Positions 14,742 to 19,974 of a stretch of DNA of 19,974 nucleotides are shown one piece after another. The position numbers and the translations under genes are program-made. Every line of letters begins with the position of its first letter. Position 1 is the first letter of the stretch. The stretch is taken from NCBI GenBank assembly GCA_002508495.1, contig DANA01000043.1, positions 1 through 19,974 on the forward strand. The letters run 5' to 3'. The notes below the pieces were generated by a model. That model was given only the letters and a program-made list of their open reading frames with translations, made no database searches and was not told where the DNA came from. This stretch comes from Methanoregula sp. UBA276. GTDB lineage: Archaea > Halobacteriota > Methanomicrobia > Methanomicrobiales > Methanospirillaceae.

Positions 14742-15382
14742 TTTTACGGGAGCACCGGGCCGACGAGGCACTCACCGGCCTGGAGCTCATCCTCCTCCTT
14801 GCCGTCCTTATCGGGGCAACGGCATTCCTGATCTTCTGGCTTGAGGGGGGGGAGATGCCGGACTGGGTTCATACCTTCCCCGGGGGACTGGTTGCTGAGA
14901 GCATGTATATAACCGGGGACTCGCTCCGGCCCGTGGGCTCTGTTTTCGGGTTTTCTGCAGTGCCATCAGGAAATGCCGGGGGTATGGTGCTCTACCCCCG
15001 CCCGGACCCCGGCAAGCTTGGTTCCGTGCAGGTGACGATTGCCCTCTTTATCGGGGATACCGGTGCTATCGACATGGACCGCCTCACGGCGACCTGGAGT
15101 TCCGGTGGACCTGCTGAAACCCTCCAAAAAAGTGACCGTGTCCCCCTTGTCTGCCCCAACTGGACGATTGTCAAAAAATACCACATGCTCCCCGGCCATG
15201 CTGCCGATGCCGATAACCTGCTGGAGCCCAATGAGCAGTTCCTGATCCAGGCATGCCCGTCGCAGGCGGTTGCTCCCTACCAGTCCTTCACCCTGGCACT
15301 GCACCCTGAGGGGACTGCGGTGCCGCTCCCGCTGACCCGGATGGTCCCGGCACAGGTCCAGCCGGTCATGGATCTTGGCTGA
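14738..15382 (+). CDS. Archaellin-like / type IV pilin-like protein without a canonical start codon
   Basis: The frame is clearly coding from about 14738. It has a short charged head (LREHRADEA), then LTGLELILLLAVLIGATAFL as the hydrophobic class III (prepilin-type) segment. The extracellular part ends with NLLEPNEQFLI, a YQSFTLALHPEGTAVPL strand and an AQVQPVMDLG terminus. These are features of methanogen archaellin-like proteins, which are processed by a prepilin peptidase. No ATG, GTG or TTG lies between the in-frame TGA near 14681 and ATG 14855, which is beyond the membrane segment. A strong GGAGGGG Shine-Dalgarno (14725-14731) sits 6 nt before an ATA at 14738, overlapping the ftsA stop as ATAA. 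Start at ATA (or ATT, 14741), sequence error or inactivation are the options. Length from ATA is 214 residues. Confidence 0.7.
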   Translation: MILREHRADEALTGLELILLLAVLIGATAFLIFWLEGGEMPDWVHTFPGGLVAESMYITGDSLRPVGSVFGFSAVPSGNAGGMVLYPRPDPGKLGSVQVTIALFIGDTGAIDMDRLTATWSSGGPAETLQKSDRVPLVCPNWTIVKKYHMLPGHAADADNLLEPNEQFLIQACPSQAVAPYQSFTLALHPEGTAVPLPLTRMVPAQVQPVMDLG

Positions 15383-15588
15383 TCGTGCCGCACCCCCGGA
15401 AAACAACCCAACGAAAACCCCTGCGTGCCGCGCTTCTGCTTCCGGTGCACCGTACTCCCCCGGTGGGCATTCTGACGCCATTGGTGAGTTTTTATACGAA
15501 TCGGACCATTTTAATGGCGTTTCCAAACGGACGAAATAGTGCGGCACAATGACCAAAAGAACCGTAAAATCGTGGCAAAAATCAGAAC

Positions 15589-15620
15589 TTCGACGGTCTT
15601 TCGACGGAAACCTTTTATAT
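15589..15620 (+). promoter_or_regulatory. Promoter of the 71-aa repeat protein with a tandem TTCGACGG repeat
   Basis: A TATA box TTTTATAT (15613-15620) lies about 55 nt before the ATG at 15675. Two copies of TTCGACGG (15589-15596 and 15600-15607), 11 bp apart, sit just upstream of it, close to one helical turn, as for an activator site. The rest of 15383-15674 holds another TATA-like GTTTTTATAC (about 15487-15496) and no convincing gene. Confidence 0.5.
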
Positions 15621-15674
15621 TATCAGGCGATACCTTTCATTATCAAAACCCCAGTGTGGTTTTGAGGTGTTTAA

Positions 15675-15890
15675 ATGGGAACCAAAATTGGAAAAGAAAA
15701 GATTCAGCGCGAGAAGGGCTACCTGTACTTCATTGGCAAGGACGGGTATGTCTGGGCAGCCCCGATGAAGCACAACAAGTCCGGCAAGAAGAAGAAAGTC
15801 GGAACTGAGAAGATCGCCAAAGAAAAGGGCTTCATGTACTACATTGGCAAAGACGGATTCGTCGCAAAAGCCAAGATGAAAAACGCATAA
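15675..15890 (+). CDS. 71-aa lysine-rich protein of two 28-residue repeats
   Basis: The small protein is an internal duplication. Residues 5-32 and 42-69 align without gaps with 17 of 28 identical positions, each containing an EKG[YF]-x-Y-x-IGKDG core and ending MK. The two units are joined by a Lys-rich linker (about 33-41). It is very basic, has no cysteines, no membrane segment and no signal peptide. I do not recognise a named family; the alternating aromatic and glycine pattern suggests two beta-hairpins. It is very likely real: a GAGGTG ribosome-binding site (15664-15669) sits 5 nt before the ATG, and a TATA box is at 15613-15620. A nucleic-acid-binding role is only a guess from its charge. 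It appears monocistronic and may be highly expressed. Confidence 0.85.
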   Translation: MGTKIGKEKIQREKGYLYFIGKDGYVWAAPMKHNKSGKKKKVGTEKIAKEKGFMYYIGKDGFVAKAKMKNA

Positions 15891-15914
15891 TCTCACTTTT
15901 TCCTTTTGCACGCG

Positions 15915-15951
15915 GTCCGTCAGCCGCCCGGAGCAATCCGGGCGACGGGAC
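15915..15951 (+). terminator. Strong GNRA-capped hairpin after the repeat-protein gene
   Basis: A perfect 8-bp stem (15925-15932 with 15937-15944, CGCCCGGA/TCCGGGCG) is closed by a GCAA tetraloop. It is extended by GT/AC and GTCC/GGAC pairs with small bulges. It starts 25 nt after the stop codon at 15890. An oligo-T stretch lies before it (about 15897-15907), and a weaker TTTT tract follows at about 15960. A terminator, an mRNA 3'-end stabiliser or a small structured RNA are all possible. Confidence 0.45.
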
Positions 15952-16067
15952 TGCACAATATTTTCCCTTGCGGGGGAGTTTCGCGTTTTTTCCGGTTGAA
16001 GTGTATCCCAACATTGAAGTTTACGGCCGTATAACCGGGCTCACATTGAGACGCGGATGTGACAGGA

Positions 16068-16760
16068 ATGCCCGGACTGGTTGACCGAACTTTCAGGGAA
16101 TGGACCTCTGGTCTCGATCCTTCCGGCAGCCGTGTTGCCATTTTTCAGCACATCCGCGATATCCCGTACTCGCTGAATGCCCAAAAAACCCCCGGGGTCT
16201 CACCTGCCGAACGGATCCTGCTTGCCGGGCGGGGGTCGTGCGGGCCCAAGCATTACCTGCTGGCAGAGATGTACCGCCTCCTGGGCCTTGAGGTGACCTA
16301 TGCCACCTTTCCCTTCCTCTGGGATGACCCCGACCTGTTGTATCCTCCCAATCTCCGCAGGCTCGCAACAGGACTTCCCGTTGCCTACCACCTTGCCTGC
16401 CGGGTCCGTATCGACAACCGCTGGGTCCTGGTTGATGCCACCTGGGATCGCGGGCTACAGAAGGGAGGGTTTCCCATCAACGAGCACTGGGATGGCCGGG
16501 CAGATACCCGCTGTGCGGTAAAACCGCTCAAATCCGCGGTCCGCACGGCATTCTGCCGGACGGCAACCAATGAACCGTGCCGTCGGGAAGAGGATTCTCT
16601 ATTCCGTCCCCTTGACGGGGAAGAGATTCACGGGGACGAAGATGACCAGGTGCGCTATTACCGCCAGAAGACCGGGATACGTTCACCCGGTGAGATCGGG
16701 CGCATACGGCAGTTTTACCCGGCATTCGACGCATGGCTCGAACAGGTACGGCGGGAATGA
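16068..16760 (+). CDS. Transglutaminase-like cysteine protease superfamily protein
   Basis: Counting from the ATG at 16068 the product has 230 residues. A cysteine in GRGSCGPKHYLLAEMYRLLG (C58), a histidine in VAYHLACRV (H108) and an aspartate in WVLVDATWD (D123) give the Cys-His-Asp triad, in order and context, of the transglutaminase-like fold. Archaeal members are usually proteases, peptide cyclases or of unknown function. No membrane segment or other domain is visible; the last 100 residues are charged and unassigned. A GTG at 16059 would add three residues. A TATA-like GTATAAC lies about 30 nt upstream, so translation is probably leaderless or nearly so. The substrate is unknown. Confidence 0.75.
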   Translation: MPGLVDRTFREWTSGLDPSGSRVAIFQHIRDIPYSLNAQKTPGVSPAERILLAGRGSCGPKHYLLAEMYRLLGLEVTYATFPFLWDDPDLLYPPNLRRLATGLPVAYHLACRVRIDNRWVLVDATWDRGLQKGGFPINEHWDGRADTRCAVKPLKSAVRTAFCRTATNEPCRREEDSLFRPLDGEEIHGDEDDQVRYYRQKTGIRSPGEIGRIRQFYPAFDAWLEQVRRE

Positions 16761-16852
16761 ACCGCCCGGCTCCAGCCGGCAAAAGCTCCCGCCCAAACCC
16801 GCTCAAGCTGCCCCCCTCCTCACAGGATTTGAAGATATGCTGGATTGTCCCC

Positions 16853-16860
16853 CTCTTTTT
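16853..16860 (+). terminator. Oligo-T tract after the transglutaminase-like gene
   Basis: CCCCCTCTTTTTAC at about 16848-16861 on the plus strand is a T-rich stop signal in the convergent gap. The gap of 98 nt otherwise shows nothing. Confidence 0.35.
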
Positions 16861-17737
16861 ACAGGTCTTTTAGGATATCTTCCCGGTGCCGGTTGCGGAG
16901 GTGAGCAGCAAAAGTGCGTGCAAGGAGCGGCGAGATGGCGTTGGGTGAAAGCCCGATATCCCCGGCAACGTTTCGTGCCAGTTCCATTGGTTCTGGATCG
17001 CCCGATCCGGCTGCATGGAGAACAGATGTGTGGATCTTCTGGAGATAGATGAGTCCCCGTTCGATCTGCCCGTACGCGGTTTCCCCTTCCCGTGGCTCAT
17101 CCCATGCAGACAGCAGGACCCGGATCCCGCGCACGGCCCTGAGTTTAGAGAGCGACCGGACGGATTCGAGGACATCTTCATAGAACGGAAGGTCGCCTGC
17201 AACCGGCACGGCATCGCCGCAGAAGAGTGCCCGCTCGGCCGGCAGGAAGAGCGAGATGGACCCGGCCGAATGACCCGGGGTGTGAAACACCTGGATTTCA
17301 TACTCCCCCGTCCCATCAGGATCGATGACATCCCCGTCTGCAAGCTCGTGATCCAGGTGCACGGAACCCGCCACGAGTGCGGAAAACCCGGGCACCGGCC
17401 GCTCGCGGTTCTGGCGTTCCACATCCTCGATCCATCCCCGTTCGGCGGAATGTGCCATGACGCTGCAGCCGGTTGCTTCCCGGATGGTCGTTGCCGCACC
17501 GATATGGTCCGGGTGCGAATGGGTGAGGATGATTAAGGAGATCTCCCGCGGGTCCCGCCCGCATGCCCGGATGGCGTCGAAGATCGCCGTCTCGCACCCC
17601 GCCACACCGGTATCGATCAGGGTAATGGTCTCGCCTAAGACGAGATACGAGTACACAAAGCGGTCAAGGGTGATTTTTGGGGCAACCGGAATCTTGAACG
17701 GGTGCCGGAGTGCATGGATTGCGGGGGTGATCTGCAT
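16859..17737 (-). CDS. MBL-fold metallo-hydrolase
   Basis: From the ATG at 17737 the protein has 292 residues. The metal site is complete: THSHPDH (H73, H75, D77, H78), HTPGHSAGS (H156), and CGDAVP (D175). This is the glyoxalase II-like metallo-beta-lactamase fold with two metal ions, normally a hydrolase; no beta-CASP or flavodoxin domain is seen. The C-terminal part (about 210-292) is helical. The substrate is unknown. I chose this start because GTGAAGGT gives ribosome-binding sequence about 7 nt upstream and an AAAAATATG element lies about 40 nt upstream. ATGs further upstream (17779, 17902) would add a Lys/Arg-rich tail without family resemblance. Confidence 0.85.
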   Translation of the reverse strand: MQITPAIHALRHPFKIPVAPKITLDRFVYSYLVLGETITLIDTGVAGCETAIFDAIRACGRDPREISLIILTHSHPDHIGAATTIREATGCSVMAHSAERGWIEDVERQNRERPVPGFSALVAGSVHLDHELADGDVIDPDGTGEYEIQVFHTPGHSAGSISLFLPAERALFCGDAVPVAGDLPFYEDVLESVRSLSKLRAVRGIRVLLSAWDEPREGETAYGQIERGLIYLQKIHTSVLHAAGSGDPEPMELARNVAGDIGLSPNAISPLLARTFAAHLRNRHREDILKDL

Positions 17738-17994
17738 GGCGGGGACCTTCACGTATGGATCTGATCTCTCTTCTTTCATATTTTTCGTGTTGCGGCGGGG
17801 CTTGTGGATGACAAACCCGGGAAGGTGCATTGCACGGGCCGGGGGGTCGCCACGCGCATTTTTGGCGGGGTGATGAAAACCGGAAAAAATTTTCAATCGC
17901 ACCTTCGGCCGCGTCGGATCGGAAAAAAATGGTCATTCCAAAACTCATCCGACGGTGGGTTGGGCCCTTTTTTGTCACATATCCATGCAATTGG

Positions 17995-18008
17995 AGCATA
18001 CGTATGCT
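17995..18008. repeat. 14-bp perfect palindrome
   Basis: AGCATACGTATGCT reads the same on both strands. It is followed after one base by CTGTA-gcatg-TACAG, making two adjacent dyads within 30 bp, as in paired operator sites. Confidence 0.6.
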
Positions 18009-18179
18009 ACTGTAGCATGTACAGGTTACTGGCATTCCGGGGCATGTCACAAAAAAAAATTTCAACCGACCCTGCAGGATGCCAGCCTGCCAGCATTTTT
18101 GGGGCTCATGGCACAACGATCGCGGATCCGCATACGGGAAATCGACCTCATGAAACGATCCATACAAGAATGTGAAGCC

Positions 18180-18185
18180 AAAAAA
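18180..18185 (-). terminator. Oligo-T end of the tRNA-Gly/tRNA-Val transcript
   Basis: Eight bases past the tRNA-Val 3' end the minus strand reads TTTTTT, a typical archaeal oligo-T terminator. Confidence 0.5.
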
Positions 18186-18193
18186 CAGGGGGA

Positions 18194-18267
18194 TGGGCCC
18201 GTCGTGATTCGAACACGAGATCTTCGCCGTGTGAAGGCGACGTCATAGCCAACTAGACCACGAGCCC
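18194..18267 (-). tRNA. tRNA-Val(CAC)
   Basis: The 74-nt gene folds into a full cloverleaf: acceptor GGGCTCG with CGGGCCC (one G-U), anticodon stem TCGCC/GGCGA around loop TTCACAC with anticodon CAC (plus strand 18231-18233), and T arm TCGTG-TTCGAAT-CACGA. The discriminator is A and no CCA is encoded. It reads GUG valine codons. No intron. It lies 5 nt (TTTTT) after tRNA-Gly and is probably co-transcribed with it. Confidence 0.96.
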
Positions 18268-18272
18268 AAAAA

Positions 18273-18343
18273 TGCATCGACCGGGAATCGAACCCGGGCT
18301 ATAGGCTTGGAAGGCCTAAGTCATACCTCTAGACCATCGATGC
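18273..18343 (-). tRNA. tRNA-Gly(TCC)
   Basis: The 71-nt gene has a perfect acceptor stem GCATCGA/TCGATGC, anticodon stem TAGGC/GCCTA with loop CTTCCAA (anticodon TCC, plus strand 18309-18311), and T arm CCGGG-TTCGATT-CCCGG. The discriminator is A and CCA is not encoded. It reads GGA and GGG codons. An AT-rich minus-strand ATTAATATC element (18373-18381) about 30 nt upstream is the likely promoter for both tRNAs. Confidence 0.96.
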
Positions 18344-18372
18344 ACTGCGCTCTACAATTTTGGCTGGGAAGG

Positions 18373-18381
18373 ATATTAATT
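18373..18381 (-). promoter_or_regulatory. TATA-like box of the tRNA pair
   Basis: ATTAATATC on the minus strand lies about 30 nt before the 5' end of tRNA-Gly, the usual distance in archaea. Confidence 0.45.
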
Positions 18382-18452
18382 ATTGTTACTGCGGTTTGGG
18401 CGATTCCGCACGGGAATTGATACTGTCGCACCAACAGGGAAGGCCGCTCACG

Positions 18453-18459
18453 AAAAAAA
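18453..18459 (-). terminator. Oligo-T end of htpX
   Basis: Directly after the htpX stop the minus strand reads CACCCCC then seven T residues, a typical archaeal terminator. Confidence 0.5.
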
Positions 18460-18466
18460 GGGGGTG

Positions 18467-19351
18467 TTAGTAGCCCCGGAGTTCAGCTTCAACCTTCTGG
18501 AGGTTGGCAATCCTCTTTTCGAGCGGGGGGTGGGTGGAGAGGAGTTCGCGGAAAAGACTCCCGGTCGATGCCGGGATGATGAAGAACGCGTTGGCGCTTG
18601 CTACCGGCTCTTTTGCCTGCGCCGGGAGAGCGTCGATCCTGCCGCTGATCTTGCTGAGTGCTGATATGAGTGCCCGCGGATTCCTCGTCATCTGGGCGCT
18701 TCCCCGGTCCGCTGCAAACTCCCGGTACCGGGAGAGCGCGAGGATCAGGAGGGTACTGATCGCGTACACGACTATCGACACGACCCAGATGATGATCCAT
18801 GCCCCGCCGTTATCCCTGCTGTTGCCTCCAAAGAGCGCAGAGAAGAAGAAACTCTGCATGATCATCGAGGTGATCATCGCGATGAAACTTGCCAGCGTCA
18901 TGGTCAGGATATCGCGGTTCTTGACGTGGGAGAGCTCATGGGCGAGGACTGCCTCCAGCTCTTCGCGGGAGAGAAGGCGCATGATCGAGTCCGTGCAGGC
19001 GACAACAGCATGCTTCGGGCTCCGGCCGGTGGCAAACGCGTTCGGCACCGGGCTTGGCATGATGGCAATCCGGGGCTTGGGCAGGTCAGCCTCTGCACAG
19101 AGTCTCTCCACCATCCGGTGGAGGTCGGGATATTCATCAGCTTCAACTACCCGCGCTCCGGTTGACCAGAGCACCATCTTGTCGGAGAAGAAGTACTGGA
19201 AGAACCCCATGCCTACGGCAAGGAGGATGATAAACCAGTAACTTATCCCGAATGCCAGGAGGATGGTCATGAATACCAGGTACAGCAGCAGGAGCAGCAG
19301 CCCGGTGAGCCATACCCTGGCGGTAAGACCCCAGTCTCGTTTCCATTCCAT
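18467..19351 (-). CDS. htpX: Membrane zinc metalloprotease HtpX (M48 family)
   Basis: HtpX degrades misfolded or damaged membrane proteins from the cytoplasmic face. The 294-residue protein has two N-terminal membrane helices (about 12-34 and 37-55). It carries PNAFATGR (103-110), the zinc motif HELSH (H138, E139, H142), two more helices (151-175, 185-208), the third zinc ligand E211 with D215 in YREFAADR, and STHPPLEKRI near the C-terminus. All hallmarks of the family are present and the length is normal. The frame is open further upstream, but the ATG at 19351 begins the conserved part; a TTTTATGA element about 30 nt upstream fits a short leader. It is likely monocistronic, ending at an oligo-T tract. 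Confidence 0.95.
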   Translation of the reverse strand: MEWKRDWGLTARVWLTGLLLLLLYLVFMTILLAFGISYWFIILLAVGMGFFQYFFSDKMVLWSTGARVVEADEYPDLHRMVERLCAEADLPKPRIAIMPSPVPNAFATGRSPKHAVVACTDSIMRLLSREELEAVLAHELSHVKNRDILTMTLASFIAMITSMIMQSFFFSALFGGNSRDNGGAWIIIWVVSIVVYAISTLLILALSRYREFAADRGSAQMTRNPRALISALSKISGRIDALPAQAKEPVASANAFFIIPASTGSLFRELLSTHPPLEKRIANLQKVEAELRGY

Positions 19352-19497
19352 AATGGTACATGTTCCTGTCCTGCATTCATAAAACATTCGACCATTACAA
19401 AAACCGCGCGGGGCGCTTCCTCCCGGTGGCTTTCCCCTGTCCCCCGTCACCCGGGCAGCACCCCGCGCGGGAGTACCGGCACGATCAATCCAGAACC

Positions 19498-19507
19498 TTT
19501 TTTTTAA
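19498..19507 (+). promoter_or_regulatory. TATA-like box of the DUF1917-like gene
   Basis: TTTTTTTTAA ends 22 nt before the ATG at 19529, so translation is probably leaderless. The divergent 177-nt gap to htpX holds no gene. Confidence 0.4.
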
Positions 19508-19528
19508 CCAACATCTAGACGAATACTC

Positions 19529-19974
19529 ATGACCGAAGCAGATCCCGAAGCGCTGGCTGATGTGGCATACGGCATCTTCGAGCACCTTTTAAACCGCGGG
19601 CTGCAGGAGCAGGGTAAATATCTCTTCACGCTCGTGGAAGGTGGCATTGACTTCCATGCGGAATTATCCGCTGTCTTTGCAAAGTTCACCGAAGAGTACC
19701 CGCAACTGGCAGAGGCGATGCTGACCCGGTTTACCGATATCGATACTATATACCGTATGCTCTGCGACGGAGAGGGCGTCCATCCGACAAAAACCACCCA
19801 GATGTACTGGATTGTCCTTGACGCCCCCGGCAGCGCCCCGGAAGCCATTGAGGACGAGAATGCGGGCAAGTGGCTCATCTTCCAGGAGCCGGATGCGGTG
19901 GATGCTGCCTGGAAGAACGTCCGGGACGCTACCGTTGCCCTGGAGCTGGGAATATCGGCAAAGGTCAGCACGGC
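19529..19974 (+). CDS. DUF1917/Bles03-like protein, N-terminal part (cut by window edge)
   Basis: An open frame from the ATG at 19529 runs off the window, giving 148 residues. The N-terminal 90 residues (MTEADPEALADVAYGIFEHL onward) are acidic and helical and not recognised. The part from about residue 112 (NAGKWLIFQE, VDAAWKNVRDATVALELGISAKVST) resembles the start of the DUF1917 (Bles03/C11orf68) domain. That domain has an eIF4E-like fold and is sometimes annotated as putative phosphothreonine lyase domain-containing; its function is unknown. Codon use is like that of the neighbours. The domain call is tentative because only its start is visible. Confidence 0.6.
   Translation, partial: MTEADPEALADVAYGIFEHLLNRGLQEQGKYLFTLVEGGIDFHAELSAVFAKFTEEYPQLAEAMLTRFTDIDTIYRMLCDGEGVHPTKTTQMYWIVLDAPGSAPEAIEDENAGKWLIFQEPDAVDAAWKNVRDATVALELGISAKVST

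Larger units (their letters stand above)
17738..18193. other. 456-nt gene-free region rich in inverted repeats
   Basis: No frame here has convincing coding character; the open frames run into the tRNA genes or the MBL promoter. It holds CGTCGGAT/ATCCGACG arms (17912-17919, 17947-17954) and TTTTTTGTCACAT paired with ATGTCACAAAAAA (17968-17980, 18044-18056, 12 of 13 matching). Between the latter arms is a 14-bp perfect palindrome AGCATACGTATGCT (17995-18008) followed by CTGTA-5-TACAG (18010-18024). A further palindrome GCGGATCCGC is at 18122-18131. It may be a non-coding RNA, an operator array or a decayed mobile element. The MBL promoter occupies the left end. Confidence 0.5.

Noticed and set aside
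15549..15665. Possible 38-aa ORF before the 71-aa gene
   Set aside because: It contains the downstream gene's promoter repeats and TATA box, has no ribosome-binding site and has non-coding-like codon use.
17869..17875. GTGATGA resembling a C box of a C/D guide RNA
   Set aside because: No CTGA D box follows at the needed distance, so a C/D RNA is not supported.
18018..18023. TGTACA in the palindrome region as a second TRP box
   Set aside because: The hexamer also occurs inside trpD and ftsA by chance, and no TATA box or tryptophan gene is near.
17664..18167. Minus-strand open frame of 167 codons overlapping the MBL gene start
   Set aside because: It overlaps the MBL coding frame and its promoter, has composition unlike a protein and crosses the palindromes.
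17955..18248. Plus-strand open frame ending inside the tRNA-Val gene
   Set aside because: It runs through the inverted repeats and into a tRNA gene on the other strand; no ribosome-binding site or family match.
1..19974. CRISPR arrays, insertion sequences, defence or toxin-antitoxin genes
   Set aside because: No regularly spaced repeats, transposase or recognised defence gene was seen on either strand.

Overview
The window looks like chromosomal DNA of a methanogenic archaeon, most likely from the Methanomicrobiales (Methanoregula-like). The evidence is a coenzyme F390 synthetase, a dihydropteroate synthase-like protein of the methanogen type, a Mhun_1560-like radical SAM/SPASM enzyme, an archaellin-like protein, AT-rich archaeal TATA boxes 20-40 nt before many genes, oligo-T ends, and tRNA genes without encoded CCA. 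The genus is inferred from protein resemblance, not from a search.

Left part (1-4364): a dihydropteroate synthase-like gene (cut by the window edge) and a PHP-domain gene diverge from a 41-nt shared promoter. The PHP gene overlaps truA. A convergent minus-strand pair follows, an ArsC-type arsenate reductase/LMW phosphatase and malic enzyme, and then a plus-strand YkgJ-type cysteine-cluster protein.

Centre (4371-11124): a complete tryptophan operon on the minus strand in the order trpE-G-D-C-F-B-A. Almost every junction overlaps by 4-10 nt, so the seven genes should be translationally coupled. Together they turn chorismate into tryptophan. The 353-nt region before trpE holds a very good TATA box overlapped by two TGTAYA hexamers exactly 10 bp apart, an upstream inverted repeat, and a leader hairpin just before the trpE start. 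A four-helix membrane protein diverges from the other end.

Right part (11832-16760): a 59-aa CxxC-x17-CxxC zinc-ribbon protein and a SPASM radical SAM enzyme (both minus) face away from the F390 synthetase gene. The last codons of the F390 synthetase gene overlap an archaellin-like gene that has a strong Shine-Dalgarno sequence but no ATG, GTG or TTG start. Next are a 71-aa lysine-rich protein made of two copies of one 28-residue unit, and a transglutaminase-like protein.

Far right (16859-19974): an MBL-fold hydrolase, a 456-nt stretch without a convincing gene but rich in palindromes, tRNA-Val(CAC) and tRNA-Gly(TCC) in tandem, an HtpX membrane protease, and a truncated gene resembling DUF1917/Bles03 proteins. 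No CRISPR array, insertion sequence, prophage or rRNA was seen. Most of the window is ordinary core chromosome; the unusual signals are in non-coding segments, at the archaellin-like start, and in the small proteins.
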